64,000 bases of DNA from Knoellia remsis (GTDB lineage Bacteria > Actinomycetota > Actinomycetes > Actinomycetales > Dermatophilaceae): the NCBI RefSeq assembly GCF_003002895.1, contig NZ_PVTI01000018.1, positions 1-64,000 of the forward strand, given 5' to 3'. Each line of letters opens with the position of its first letter. The first letter of the stretch is position 1. Below, piece after piece: positions 26,233 to 35,235 of the stretch. The notes beneath the pieces are model-generated. The model saw only the letters and a program-made list of their open reading frames with translations, had not been told where the DNA came from and did no database searches. The position numbers were made by a program, and so were the translations under genes.

Positions 26233-27390
26233 TCAGCCGTGCAGGCGCCAGCCGCGGGCCTGCAGCCCCTCGGCGAGCTCAGCGGCAGCGGCCGGCACGA
26301 CGTCGACCTCGGCGAGCCCGAACGCCTGGCCCAACCCGTGGTCGAGGTGGAACTCCTCGATGTTCGTGCCGATCTCGCCGACGTCGGCGAAGAGTCGCCC
26401 GAGCTGCCCCGGCTCGTCCGGGATGAGCACCCGGACCGTTTCGTATGCCGTGGGTGCGGCACCGTGCTTCCCGGGGATCCGCGCGTGGCCGGCGTTGCCT
26501 GCGGCGATGGCCCGGGCGAGGGTGCCGCGGGCACCGGGTGCGTCGGAGTCGGCATCCAGCGCGTCGAGGGCCGCGATGACGCCGTCGAGGTCGCTCGCGA
26601 TGGCGCGCAGCACGTCACGCACGGCGGTCGCGTTGCCGGAGAGGATCTGGGTCCACAGGTGCGGGTCGCTCGCGGCGATGCGGGTGACGTCCCGAAGTCC
26701 CTGCCCGGAGAGCGCGACGGCGGACCCGTCCAGGTCCTCGAGGCGGGCGGCGACGAGGCTCGCCATCAGCTGGGGCACGTGCGAGACCGACGCGACGGCG
26801 GCGTCGTGGTCGCCGGGTGGCAGGACGATGACCTCGGCGCCGACGGTGCGCGCGACGTGGGCGACGAGCTCCCGAGCCTGCTCGCCTGTCTCCTCGGTGG
26901 GCGTGAGGACCCACGCGCGTCCGTGGAAGAGGTCGTGCCGGCCGGCGACGGCCCCGCTGCGCTCGCGCCCGGCCATGGGGTGCGACCCGCAGAACCGCGT
27001 GAGGTCGGCGCCGCGAGCGCGCAGGTCGTCGATGACAGTCGCCTTGACGGACGCGACGTCGGTGACGGCGGCCTGCGGCCATCGGTCGAGCGCGTCCGCG
27101 ACGCAGCCGGCGGTGACGTCGGGCGGGGTGGCGACGACGACGAGGTCGGGGTGCGCTGCCGGCCCGTCGCCCTCTCCCCTCTGGCCGGGTGGTGCCGTGC
27201 TCGTCGGCGTCGTCGACCCGGCACCGAGGTCGCGGGCGAGAGCGGCGTTCGTGCTCGAGATGTCCTCGAGCGTCACCGGCCAGCCGGCCCGGGTCAGCGC
27301 GAGTCCGAGGCTGGTGCCGATGAGGCCGGTGCCGACGACGTGGACTCTGGGGTCCGTCGAGGTGGGGGTGGTCATGCCGGGCTCGCTCAC
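26233..27390 (-). CDS. tyrA: Prephenate dehydrogenase
   Basis: This 385-residue enzyme oxidatively decarboxylates prephenate in tyrosine synthesis. An N-terminal NAD-binding fold (VVGTGLIGTSLGLAL, about residues 19-33) is followed by the catalytic FCGSHPMAGRERSG segment and a helical domain. A C-terminal ACT domain (ETVRVLIPDEPGQLGRLFADVGEIGTNIEE, about residues 312-341) suggests allosteric control by an amino acid. The GTG at 27390 overlaps the rluB stop as GTGA; ATG 27375 is an alternative. Confidence 0.93.
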   Translation of the reverse strand: MSEPGMTTPTSTDPRVHVVGTGLIGTSLGLALTRAGWPVTLEDISSTNAALARDLGAGSTTPTSTAPPGQRGEGDGPAAHPDLVVVATPPDVTAGCVADALDRWPQAAVTDVASVKATVIDDLRARGADLTRFCGSHPMAGRERSGAVAGRHDLFHGRAWVLTPTEETGEQARELVAHVARTVGAEVIVLPPGDHDAAVASVSHVPQLMASLVAARLEDLDGSAVALSGQGLRDVTRIAASDPHLWTQILSGNATAVRDVLRAIASDLDGVIAALDALDADSDAPGARGTLARAIAAGNAGHARIPGKHGAAPTAYETVRVLIPDEPGQLGRLFADVGEIGTNIEEFHLDHGLGQAFGLAEVDVVPAAAAELAEGLQARGWRLHG

Positions 27391-28355
27391 ATGCCGGCTG
27401 CGGAGTAGAGGTCGCCGACCTCGCCCTTGGTGAGCTTGCGCCACTTGCCGGGCTTGGTGTCGCCCAGCCGGATCGGACCGACCTGCGTCCGCACGAGCGA
27501 CTGCACGGGGTGGCCCACCTCGGCGAGGAGCCGCCGCACGATGTGCTTGCGGCCTTCGTGCAGAACGACCTCGACGATCGCCTTGCCGGGCTGGCTGTCG
27601 ACGATGCGGAACGAGTCGACCGAGGCCGGGCCGTCGTCGAGCTCGACGCCCTCGCGCAGCCGCTTGCCGAGGTCGCGCGGGATCGGCCCGGGGACCTGCG
27701 CGAGGTAGGTCTTGAGGACGCCGTACTTCGGGTGCTGCAGCCGGTGCGCCAGCTCGCCGTCGTTGGTGAGGATGAGCAGGCCCTCGGTGTCGGCGTCGAG
27801 ACGGCCCACGTGGAAGAGACGCTCCTTGCGGTCGCCGACGTAGTTGCCGATGTCGATGCGGCCGAGCTCGTCGTTCATCGACGTGACGACGTTGAGCGGC
27901 TTGTTGAAGGCGAGGTAGACCCGGGACTCGTCGAGCGTGACGCGCACGCCGTCGACGTGGACGACCTGGTCGGGCCGGATGCGCACACCGAGCTCGGTGA
28001 CGATCTGGCCATCGACCTCGACGCGGCCGTCGGCGATGAGCTGCTCGCAGACCCGTCGCGAGCCGACTCCGGCTCCGGCGAGGAGCTTCTGCAGCCGTAT
28101 GCCGTCCGGGTCGTGGACGTCGACGCTCGGCTGTGGTGGTCGCTGCTTGGGCTGGGTCGGCTGGCTGCGCTTCGTCGTCGCGCCTCCGCGCGGGCGGCCG
28201 GATCCGCCCTGGCCGCCGCGGCTGGGTCCGCCGCGTCCCTGACCGGGGCCGCCCTGACCGGGTCGGCCCTGACCGGAGCCGCCCCGGCGGCCACCACCGG
28301 AGCCGGCGCCACGGCCCGCTCCCCCGCCTCCGCGGCGGTCCCTGGGGGGCGTCAT
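27387..28355 (-). CDS. rluB: 23S rRNA pseudouridine synthase (RluB/RsuA family)
   Basis: This 322-residue enzyme has a Gly/Arg/Gln-rich disordered N-terminus (about residues 1-65), an S4 RNA-binding domain (RLQKLLAGAGVGSRRVCEQLI), and the RsuA-family catalytic domain with the active-site Asp in GRLDADTEGLLILTNDG. The basic low-complexity tail is common in actinobacterial members. It overlaps scpB upstream and tyrA downstream by four bases each, so the string is translationally coupled. Confidence 0.93.
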   Translation of the reverse strand: MTPPRDRRGGGGAGRGAGSGGGRRGGSGQGRPGQGGPGQGRGGPSRGGQGGSGRPRGGATTKRSQPTQPKQRPPQPSVDVHDPDGIRLQKLLAGAGVGSRRVCEQLIADGRVEVDGQIVTELGVRIRPDQVVHVDGVRVTLDESRVYLAFNKPLNVVTSMNDELGRIDIGNYVGDRKERLFHVGRLDADTEGLLILTNDGELAHRLQHPKYGVLKTYLAQVPGPIPRDLGKRLREGVELDDGPASVDSFRIVDSQPGKAIVEVVLHEGRKHIVRRLLAEVGHPVQSLVRTQVGPIRLGDTKPGKWRKLTKGEVGDLYSAAGM

Positions 28356-29020
28356 GCCCGCCCGCTCTCAGCGATCTCGTCGAGCACGTCGACCTCCGGC
28401 AGGTAGGGGGCGAGGGCGGGCAGGTCGTCGAGGGACTGCAGCCCGAGCCGCTCGAGGAAGACCGAGGTCGTGCCGTAGAGCGTCGCCGTCGACTCGTCGT
28501 CGGTGCCGACCTCCTCGATGAGGCCGCGGGTGAGGAGGGTGCGGATGACGCCGTCGACGTTGACGCCACGCACCGACGCGACCCGCCCGCGCGAGACCGG
28601 CTGGCGGTAGGCGATGACGGCGAGGGTCTCGAGCGAGGCCTGGGTGAGCTTGGCCTGCTGGCCGTCGAGGATGAACCGGCTCACGACCGGGGCGTAGTCG
28701 GCGCGGCTGTACATGCGCCAGCCACCCGCGACCTGGCGCAGCGCGAATCCGCGCTGCTGTGCGGCATACCCCTCCTCGAGGCCCTCGAGGGCCTCCTCCA
28801 CGTCGGGGACGGGAACCTCGAGCGCGGAGGCGAGGGCCACCTCGGTGACCGGCTCGTCGACGACCATGAGGATGGCCTCGATGGCGCTTGGCAGGCCGCC
28901 GGGGACGTCGCCGACGTCGAAGGCGAGCTGTTCGGCCTCGGTCGGCCCGTCCGGCTCGACCGGCCCGTTCGGCTCGGGCGTCACGTCGTCCGTTTGTGCG
29001 GCATCAGTGGTGTCAGTCAT
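28352..29020 (-). CDS. scpB: Segregation and condensation protein B
   Basis: This 222-residue protein has two winged-helix domains (about residues 38-200), e.g. IEAILMVVDEPVTEVALASAL and SLETLAVIAYRQPVSRGRVASVRGVNVDGVIRTLL. ScpB pairs with ScpA and Smc in chromosome condensation. The acidic N-terminal tail is unstructured. The start overlaps the end of scpA by 8 bp. Confidence 0.95.
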   Translation of the reverse strand: MTDTTDAAQTDDVTPEPNGPVEPDGPTEAEQLAFDVGDVPGGLPSAIEAILMVVDEPVTEVALASALEVPVPDVEEALEGLEEGYAAQQRGFALRQVAGGWRMYSRADYAPVVSRFILDGQQAKLTQASLETLAVIAYRQPVSRGRVASVRGVNVDGVIRTLLTRGLIEEVGTDDESTATLYGTTSVFLERLGLQSLDDLPALAPYLPEVDVLDEIAESGRA

Positions 29021-29963
29021 GGTCAGCCTCTCGCTGATCAGGGGTGGCGTCGTCGGGGTTCTGGTCCGGCGCGGGTTCGCCGGTTCGGTCCTCGGAAGGC
29101 GCGGCCTCGTCGAACTCGTCGGTGACCTCGATATCGCCCTCCATCGCGCCCGTCCAGCGGACGGTGAGCTCGCCGAGCGCCTCGGCCTGCTCGAAGCTGA
29201 TCGAGGCCTCGCGGAAGAGCTCGAGGAGGGCGAGGAACCGGGCGACGATGACGAGGGTGTTGTCGGCGTCGCGCACGAGCGTGCGGAACGACGCGACCCG
29301 CTCGCGGCGCAGCCGCTCGCCGATGATCGTTGCCTGCTCGCGCACGCTCACCGCCGGGGCATGCAGGTGCGCCAGTCCGACGGTGTCCGGGGTCTTGGGG
29401 GTGAGCGCCCGCGCGGCGATCATCGCGAGCTGCTCCGGCGTCACCGACCAGATGAGCTCGGGCAGGAGCTTGGCGAACTGCGGCTCGATGCCGGCCTGGC
29501 GCGGGGTCATCCGGCCGGCCGTCGCCATCCGCTCGCCGAACGTGTGCGCGATGTCCTTGAAGGCGCGGTACTGCAGCAGCCGCGCGAAGAGCAGGTCGCG
29601 GGCCTCGATGAGGGCGAGGTCCTCCTCATCCTCCGGGCTCAGCTGCGGCAGGAGGCGCGCGGCCTTGAGGTCGAGCAGGGTCGCCGCGACGAGGAGGAAC
29701 TCCGACGCCTGCGAGAGGTCCCACCCCGCGTCGCCCTTGGCCTGCTCGGCCCGGATGTGCGCAATGAACTCGTCGGTGACCTTCGCGAGGGCGATCTCGG
29801 TGATGTCGAGCTTGTGCTTCGAGATGAGCCCGAGCAAAAGGTCGAAGGGTCCGGAGAAGTTCTCGAGGTGGACCTCGAAGGGGCTCGCCGCGGCCCGACG
29901 GGTGATGACGCCGCCGGGGGCGTCGGTCACGGCGTCGGGCGCGGTGTCAGGCTGCTCCGCCAC
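29013..29963 (-). CDS. scpA: Segregation and condensation protein A
   Basis: This 316-residue kleisin links the Smc heads and binds ScpB. It has the N-terminal FEVHLENFSGPFDLLLGLISKHKLDITEIALAKVTDEF helix-turn region (about residues 29-67), an acidic linker and a C-terminal winged helix. GTG 29963 is chosen because GAGGGAG precedes it; the longer frame to 30005 would overlap the ParA-like gene by 59 bp. The C-terminal tail is acidic. Confidence 0.93.
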   Translation of the reverse strand: MAEQPDTAPDAVTDAPGGVITRRAAASPFEVHLENFSGPFDLLLGLISKHKLDITEIALAKVTDEFIAHIRAEQAKGDAGWDLSQASEFLLVAATLLDLKAARLLPQLSPEDEEDLALIEARDLLFARLLQYRAFKDIAHTFGERMATAGRMTPRQAGIEPQFAKLLPELIWSVTPEQLAMIAARALTPKTPDTVGLAHLHAPAVSVREQATIIGERLRRERVASFRTLVRDADNTLVIVARFLALLELFREASISFEQAEALGELTVRWTGAMEGDIEVTDEFDEAAPSEDRTGEPAPDQNPDDATPDQREADHD

Positions 29964-31005
29964 GGGAGATGAGCTCCCTCGCGAGCTGCCGGTAGGCCCC
30001 GGCACCCTTGTGCGTCGAGTCGTAGGTCGTGATCGGCTCGGCGGCCAGGGTCGCGTCGGGGAACTTCACCGTGCGGCTGATGACGGTGTGGAACACCTGG
30101 TCGCCGAAGTGCTCGACGACGCTGGCGACGACCTCGCGCGAGTGCAGGGTGCGACCGTCGAACATCGTCGCGAGGATGCCGTCGATCTGCAGGCGCGGGT
30201 TGAGCCGGTCGGTGATCTTCTCGATCGTCTCGACGAGCAGGGCGACGCCGCGCATCGCGAAGAACTCGCACTCGAGCGGGATGAGCACGCCGTGCGCCGC
30301 GGTGAGGGCGTTGACGGTGAGCAGGCCGAGCGAGGGCTGGCAGTCGATGAGGATGACGTCGTAGTCGTCGAGGATGGGCCGCATGACCCGGGCGAGGATC
30401 TGCTCGCGCGCGACCTCGCCGACGAGCTGGACCTCGGCGGCCGAGAGGTCGATGTTGGCGGGCAGGACGTCGAGGCCCTCGACCTTGGTGTGCTGGATGA
30501 CGTCGCGTACGTCGTGGCCGCGCTCGGTGAGCAGGTTGTAGACGGTGACGTCGAGGTCGTGCGTCGCGATGCCGAGGCCGACCGAGAGCGCGCCCTGCGG
30601 GTCGAAGTCGACGAGGAGCACCTTGCGGCCGTACTCCGCCAGTGCGGCACCGAGGTTGATCGTCGTCGTCGTCTTGCCGACGCCGCCCTTCTGGTTGCAC
30701 ATGGCGATCACGCGGGCCGGGCCGTGCGCCGTGAGCGGCTGCGGCTCGGGGAAGCTCGGGAGCGGGCGACCGGTCGGGCCGAGCTGGCCGTCTCCGGCCT
30801 CCTCGGTGCCGGGGAGGTGACCGGAGCGGTTCGTCGCCGGGACCGGCTCGTTGGCGGGCGGCATCGGCTCGGGCTCGGGGCCGGGTCGGGTCGCCGGTCG
30901 TTCAGTGGCGTGCGTGGCGTCCTGTGTCGTCTGGGTCGACTCGGTCGGCTGGTCGGCCGTCTCGTCGGTCGACGGCATCACGGTCTGGGTCTCTGACGAG
31001 TCCAT
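29947..31005 (-). CDS. ParA-family chromosome partitioning ATPase (Rv1708-like)
   Basis: This 352-residue protein has an acidic/Pro-rich N-terminal extension of about 95 residues, then a deviant Walker A, CNQKGGVGKTTTTINLGAALA, the Walker A' Asp in LLVDFDPQGALSVGLG, and Walker B DVILIDCQPSLGLLTVNAL. It is the ParA/MinD-type ATPase that sits beside scpAB in actinobacteria, separate from the origin-proximal parA. No parB is nearby. It overlaps scpA by 17 bp. Confidence 0.92.
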   Translation of the reverse strand: MDSSETQTVMPSTDETADQPTESTQTTQDATHATERPATRPGPEPEPMPPANEPVPATNRSGHLPGTEEAGDGQLGPTGRPLPSFPEPQPLTAHGPARVIAMCNQKGGVGKTTTTINLGAALAEYGRKVLLVDFDPQGALSVGLGIATHDLDVTVYNLLTERGHDVRDVIQHTKVEGLDVLPANIDLSAAEVQLVGEVAREQILARVMRPILDDYDVILIDCQPSLGLLTVNALTAAHGVLIPLECEFFAMRGVALLVETIEKITDRLNPRLQIDGILATMFDGRTLHSREVVASVVEHFGDQVFHTVISRTVKFPDATLAAEPITTYDSTHKGAGAYRQLARELISRGGAA

Positions 31006-31061
31006 CTCTCTCCCGGAACAGGTCGTGCGCGGTCAGCGTCCCGCTGATCGCACCGACACTA

Positions 31062-31994
31062 TCAGCGGGCGCGGGGGTGGCTCTGGGCATAGACCTCGCG
31101 CAGCTGCTGCACGGTCACGAGCGTGTAGACCTGCGTCGTCGTCACCGAGGCGTGGCCGAGCAGCTCCTGCACGACCCGGACGTCAGCGCCGCCCTCGAGC
31201 AGGTGCGTCGCGAACGAGTGTCGCAGCGTGTGCGGCGAGATGTGCCCCGTGAGGTCGGCCCGCTCCGCCGCGGCGCGCAGCAGCGTCCAGGCGCTCTGCC
31301 GCGAGAGGCGCGACCCGCGCTGGTTGAGGAAGATCGCCGGAGTGCCCTTGCCCTTGGCCGCGAGGGCCGGTCGCCCGCGGACGAGGTATGCCGTGAGGGC
31401 CTCGCGTGCGTACGACCCCAGCGGCACGAGCCGCTGCTTGCCGCCCTTGCCCTCGAGGCGCACGACCGGCTGCTCCGCGTCGGTGGCGACGTCGTCGATG
31501 TCGAGGCCGACCGCCTCGGAGATGCGGGCGCCTGTCCCGTAGAGCACCTCGAGCAGCGCCCGGTCCCGCAGGCTCGCCGGGGTGTCCCCCACCGACGCGG
31601 CGTCGAGCAGGCGCTCGACCTCGGGCAGGCTGATCGCCTTGGGCAGCCGCGCGGGTGGCGGCGGCGGGCTCACCGCGGCCGCCGGGTCGGCGTCGAGGTC
31701 GCCCTCCATCGCGAGGAACCGGTGCAGGCCGCGCACCGCGACCAGGGTGCGCGCAGCACTGTTGGCCGCCAGCGGCGGGTGCTCGTCGTCACCCTCACGC
31801 AGCCGCGCGAGGAAGTCGGTCACGTGCGTCTCGGTCACCGTGTCGGGGTCGCTCACCCCGACCGAGGAGAGGTATGCCGTCCAGCGGCCGATGTCGCGCC
31901 GGTACGCCTTGAGCGTGTTGGCCGAGACCCCGCGCTCGACGTCGAGGTGGGTCAGCCAGCCGCGGGCGGCCCGCTCGATCGGCGTGGCAGACAC
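31062..31994 (-). CDS. xerD: Tyrosine recombinase XerD
   Basis: This 310-residue site-specific recombinase resolves chromosome dimers at dif with XerC. It has an N-terminal SAM-like core-binding domain ([22 protein letters not shown]) and a catalytic domain with Arg in [27 protein letters not shown] (HxxR), [13 protein letters not shown] and the Tyr nucleophile. GTG 31994 starts 1 bp after the ald stop. The longer frame to 32153 is a shadow of ald. Confidence 0.93.
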   Translation of the reverse strand: MSATPIERAARGWLTHLDVERGVSANTLKAYRRDIGRWTAYLSSVGVSDPDTVTETHVTDFLARLREGDDEHPPLAANSAARTLVAVRGLHRFLAMEGDLDADPAAAVSPPPPPARLPKAISLPEVERLLDAASVGDTPASLRDRALLEVLYGTGARISEAVGLDIDDVATDAEQPVVRLEGKGGKQRLVPLGSYAREALTAYLVRGRPALAAKGKGTPAIFLNQRGSRLSRQSAWTLLRAAAERADLTGHISPHTLRHSFATHLLEGGADVRVVQELLGHASVTTTQVYTLVTVQQLREVYAQSHPRAR

Positions 31995-31995
31995 G

Positions 31996-33111
31996 TCAGG
32001 CGAGAGCCTCCGCGAGGTCACCGGACGGCATACCGTGCGCCTCGGCGACGGGACCGTAGACGACCTCACCGGCGTGGGTGTTGAGACCGAGCGCGAGCGA
32101 GGCGTCCGCGCGGCAGGCCTCGCGCCACCCCTGGTCGGCGAGGCGGACGGCATACGGCAGGGTCGCGTTGGTGAGCGCCCACGTCGAGGTGTTGGGCACG
32201 GCGCCCGGCATGTTCGCGACGCAGTAGAAGATCGAGTCGTGCACCTGGTAGGTCGGGTCCGCGTGCGTCGTCGGGCGGGTGTCCTCGAAGCAGCCGCCCT
32301 GGTCGACGGCGATGTCGACGAGGACCGAGCCGGGCTTCATCTGCGAGACGAGCTCGTTCGTCACGAGCTTGGGTGCCTTGGCGCCGGGGATGAGGACGGC
32401 CCCGATGACCATGTCGGCCTCCATGACCTGCTGACGGATCGCGAGCGTCGAGGAGGCGAGGCCGTGGACGCGGTTGTTGTAGCGCCAGAAACTCATCCGC
32501 AGCTTGTCGAGGTCGGTATCGAGGAGGGTGACGTCGGCGCCCATGCCCAGCGCGATGTTCGCGGCGTTCTGACCGGAGACGCCCGCGCCGATGATGACGA
32601 CCTTGGCGTTGGCGACACCGCCGACGCCGCCCATGAGGACGCCGCGGCCGCCCTGCGGCTTCATGAGGGCGTAGGCACCGACCTGTGGCGCGAGGCAGCC
32701 AGCGACCTCGGACATCGGGTAGAGCAGCGGCAGCAGCCCGCTGGGGAGCTGGACGGTCTCGTAGGCGATCGATGTCGTCCGCTTGGCGACGAGCTCCTTG
32801 GTGAGCGGCTCGTCGGCGGCGAGGTGGAGATAGGTGAAGAGGGTCAGGTCCTCGCGGAGGCGGTGGTACTCCTCGGCGATCGGCTCCTTGACCTTCATGA
32901 CCATCTCGGCGTCGCCCCAGACGTCGTCGGCGTCGTCGACGATGCGCGCACCCTGGCTTGCGAACTCCTCGTCGGTGATCGACGAGCCGAGGCCGGCACC
33001 CTTCTGGACGAGGACCTCGTGGCCGTGGCCGACGAGCTCGTGGACGCCGACGGGCGTGATGCCCACCCGGAACTCGTTGTTCTTGACCTCGCTGGGGACG
33101 CCGATGCGCAC
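31996..33111 (-). CDS. ald: Alanine dehydrogenase
   Basis: This 371-residue NAD-dependent enzyme interconverts L-alanine and pyruvate plus ammonia. N-terminal [19 protein letters not shown], catalytic Lys in EMVMKVKEP, His in TYLHLAADE, and the NAD fold [28 protein letters not shown] are present. Length is normal. The GTG start has AAGGAG 6 nt upstream. The C-terminal [13 protein letters not shown] overlaps a copy of the recurrent GGTATGCCGTCCG sequence. It lies upstream of xerD and divergent from a membrane protein gene. Confidence 0.95.
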   Translation of the reverse strand: MRIGVPSEVKNNEFRVGITPVGVHELVGHGHEVLVQKGAGLGSSITDEEFASQGARIVDDADDVWGDAEMVMKVKEPIAEEYHRLREDLTLFTYLHLAADEPLTKELVAKRTTSIAYETVQLPSGLLPLLYPMSEVAGCLAPQVGAYALMKPQGGRGVLMGGVGGVANAKVVIIGAGVSGQNAANIALGMGADVTLLDTDLDKLRMSFWRYNNRVHGLASSTLAIRQQVMEADMVIGAVLIPGAKAPKLVTNELVSQMKPGSVLVDIAVDQGGCFEDTRPTTHADPTYQVHDSIFYCVANMPGAVPNTSTWALTNATLPYAVRLADQGWREACRADASLALGLNTHAGEVVYGPVAEAHGMPSGDLAEALA

Positions 33112-33132
33112 GGGAGACTCCTTCGTCAGGCG

Positions 33133-33190
33133 GCGGTGGGTGTGCCGCCGGGACTTGCGTGACTGCGGTGGGACGCGGTGGGTGTGCCGC
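33133..33190. promoter_or_regulatory. Direct repeat of a 16-bp operator-like sequence by ald
   Basis: GCGGTGGGTGTGCCGC occurs at 33133-33148 and again, identically, at 33175-33190. The spacing is 42 bp, four helical turns, and each copy has GCGG/CCGC dyad ends. They lie between the divergent ald gene and the gene at 33210, where a regulator of alanine use (Lrp/AldR type in other actinobacteria) would bind. No regulator gene is adjacent. Confidence 0.5.
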
Positions 33191-33209
33191 GAGTGCGAGT
33201 CTAGGACCC

Positions 33210-33827
33210 GTGAAGCTCTATGCAGACCTGCCCGGTCGTCGCCTCGTCCAGATCCTCGCTGACCTCGGCATGGTGGCCTGGGTCATCGTGTGGGTCTGGG
33301 TCGGGCGGCGCGTCCACGACGTGACGATGGCGCTCGCCGAGCCGGGGCGCCGGCTCGAGGGTGCGGGTGCCGGGCTGCGCGACCGGCTCACCTCTGCCGG
33401 TAACAACGTCGACGACCTGCCGATCCTCGACGACCGGATCGCGGAGCCGTTCCGGTCGGCCGCGGGTGCGGGGACCTCGATCGAGGACGCGGGCCGTGAT
33501 CTCGTGACGGCGGTGGAGCGGTTCGCCCTCGTCATCGGGTGGACGACGGCGCTCGTCCCGATCCTCATCATCGTGCTGTGGTGGGCGCTCGCGCGGGGCC
33601 GGTTCGTGCGACGGGCGACGGCGGCTCAGCGGTTCGTCGACGCCGACGACGACCTCGACCTCTTCGCGTTGCGGGCCATGGCGAACCAGCCGATGGCAGC
33701 GCTCGCTCGCGTCTCGGACGACCCGAGTGGCGCGTGGCGGCGCGGCGACCGCGAGACGATCAGGGCGCTGGCCCTGCTCGAGCTCAAGGACTCCGGCCTC
33801 CGCCCACCGCCCGCTCTCCCCCACTGA
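33210..33827 (+). CDS. Hypothetical two-helix membrane protein
   Basis: I do not recognise a named family. The 205-residue protein has membrane segments at about residues 11-31 (VQILADLGMVAWVIVWVWVG) and 108-128 (FALVIGWTTALVPILIIVLWW) with about 75 extracytoplasmic residues between them, and a charged cytoplasmic C-terminus. GTG 33210 is chosen because the earlier frame lacks any initiation signal. It stops with TGA inside the palindromic repeat at 33823, convergent with hisS. Confidence 0.75.
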   Translation: MKLYADLPGRRLVQILADLGMVAWVIVWVWVGRRVHDVTMALAEPGRRLEGAGAGLRDRLTSAGNNVDDLPILDDRIAEPFRSAAGAGTSIEDAGRDLVTAVERFALVIGWTTALVPILIIVLWWALARGRFVRRATAAQRFVDADDDLDLFALRAMANQPMAALARVSDDPSGAWRRGDRETIRALALLELKDSGLRPPPALPH

Positions 33828-33872
33828 TTGCGCACAGTTCGCAGCCTCGGAGGCGAACTGTGCGCAATCAGT
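33823..33872. terminator. Bidirectional hairpin containing both convergent stop codons
   Basis: ACTGATTGCGCACAGTTCGC (33823-33842) pairs perfectly with its reverse complement at 33853-33872 across a 10-nt loop. The TGA in ACTGATTGC is the stop codon of the plus-strand gene, and the same TGA in the opposite arm is the stop of hisS. The arm is the same core as in the 29-bp repeats at 7901 and 7956. Confidence 0.8.
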
Positions 33873-35235
33873 CGGAGGTGTGGGCCGGGGCGGAGACGGT
33901 CGGGTGGAGGTCCTCGGCGGGCGGTGACCAGGACGATGCATCGGCGTCGACCTGCTCACCGGAACGGATGTCCTTGACCTGGTCACCCCCGGACTCGGCG
34001 GCACCCGGGAACCACACGAACGGCATACCGCGCCGCTCTGCATACCGGATCTGCTTGCCGAACTTCGCCGCCTTCGGCGCCACTTCGCACGGTATGCCGC
34101 GTGCGCGCAGCGCGGTCGCGACCCGTTGTGAGGTGGGCCGGTCCGCGTCGTCGTTGACGGCCACGAGGACCGCGGCCGGGGTGGCCCGGGACGCGACGAG
34201 CAGGCCCTCGGCGAGGACGAGCCCGAGCAGCCGCGAGACGCCGATGGAGATGCCGACGCCGGGATAGGTCGTCCTGCCGTCACTGGCCAGCGCGTCGTAG
34301 CGGCCGCCGGAGCAGAACGACCCCCATGACTCGTAGCCCTCGAGCTGGGTCTCGTAGACGGTGCCCGTGTAGTAGTCGAGGCCGCGGGCGATCTTGAGGT
34401 CGGCGACCATCGCGCCGGGCGCGTTCTCCATGCCGTTGCGGATGACCGCGGCGAGGGCGTCGAGGCCGGTGTCGAGGGTGGGGTGCTTGACGCCGAGGGT
34501 GCGGACCCGCTCGACGAAGCTCGTGTCCTCGGTGCGGATCGAGGCCAGCGCGAGGCACTGGTCGGCCTGCTCGTCGGTACGGCCGGCCTCGACGAGGAGC
34601 GCCTTGACCTTGTCCGGGCCGATCTTGTCGAGCTTGTCGACGATGCGCAGCGTGCCGATGATGTCGTCGGGCGCGATGCCGATGCCGAGGTAGAACCCCT
34701 CGGCAATACGCCGGTCGCTCACCTGGATCGTCATCCGCCCGATGGGCAGTCGGGCGAAGATCTCGGCCATGACGAGCGGGATCTCGGCCTCGAAGTGCGG
34801 GGCCAGCTCACCGACGTCGACGATGTCGATGTCGGCCTGGGTGAACTCGCGGTACCGCCCCTCCTGGGGCCGTTCGCCACGCCACACCTTCTGGATCTGG
34901 TAGCGGCGGTAGGGGAACGTCAGCTTGCCGGCGTTCTCGAGGACGAAGCGCGCGAAGGGCACCGTGAGGTCGAAGTGCAGCCCGAGGTCGGGGTCGCGCG
35001 ACGAGCCCTCTCCCTTGGCGGCCGACGCGTCGGCGAGGCGGGTCACGCCGTAGATCTCCTTGTCGGCGTCGCCACCCTTGCCGAGCAGCCGCTCGACCGG
35101 CTCGACGGCGCGCGTCTCGAGGGAGGTGAACCCGTGCAACTCGAAGGTCTCGCGGACGATGTCGAGGACGTGCTGCTCGACGATGCGCTCTGCCGGGAGG
35201 TACTCGGGGAATCCGCTCAGCTTGGTGACCTTCAC
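33868..35235 (-). CDS. hisS: Histidine--tRNA ligase
   Basis: This 455-residue class II synthetase charges tRNA-His. It has motif 2 (RRYQIQKVWRGERPQEGRYREFTQADID, about residues 114-141), HisA/HisB segments (RGLDYYTGTVYE; GGRYDALA), motif 3 (GVGISIGVSRLLGL) and a C-terminal anticodon domain. The GTG at 35235 overlaps the MBL hydrolase stop as GTGA. The C-terminal tail is acidic and Pro-rich. The hisS-MBL-cyclophilin-relA order matches Rv2580c-Rv2583c. Confidence 0.96.
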   Translation of the reverse strand: MKVTKLSGFPEYLPAERIVEQHVLDIVRETFELHGFTSLETRAVEPVERLLGKGGDADKEIYGVTRLADASAAKGEGSSRDPDLGLHFDLTVPFARFVLENAGKLTFPYRRYQIQKVWRGERPQEGRYREFTQADIDIVDVGELAPHFEAEIPLVMAEIFARLPIGRMTIQVSDRRIAEGFYLGIGIAPDDIIGTLRIVDKLDKIGPDKVKALLVEAGRTDEQADQCLALASIRTEDTSFVERVRTLGVKHPTLDTGLDALAAVIRNGMENAPGAMVADLKIARGLDYYTGTVYETQLEGYESWGSFCSGGRYDALASDGRTTYPGVGISIGVSRLLGLVLAEGLLVASRATPAAVLVAVNDDADRPTSQRVATALRARGIPCEVAPKAAKFGKQIRYAERRGMPFVWFPGAAESGGDQVKDIRSGEQVDADASSWSPPAEDLHPTVSAPAHTSD

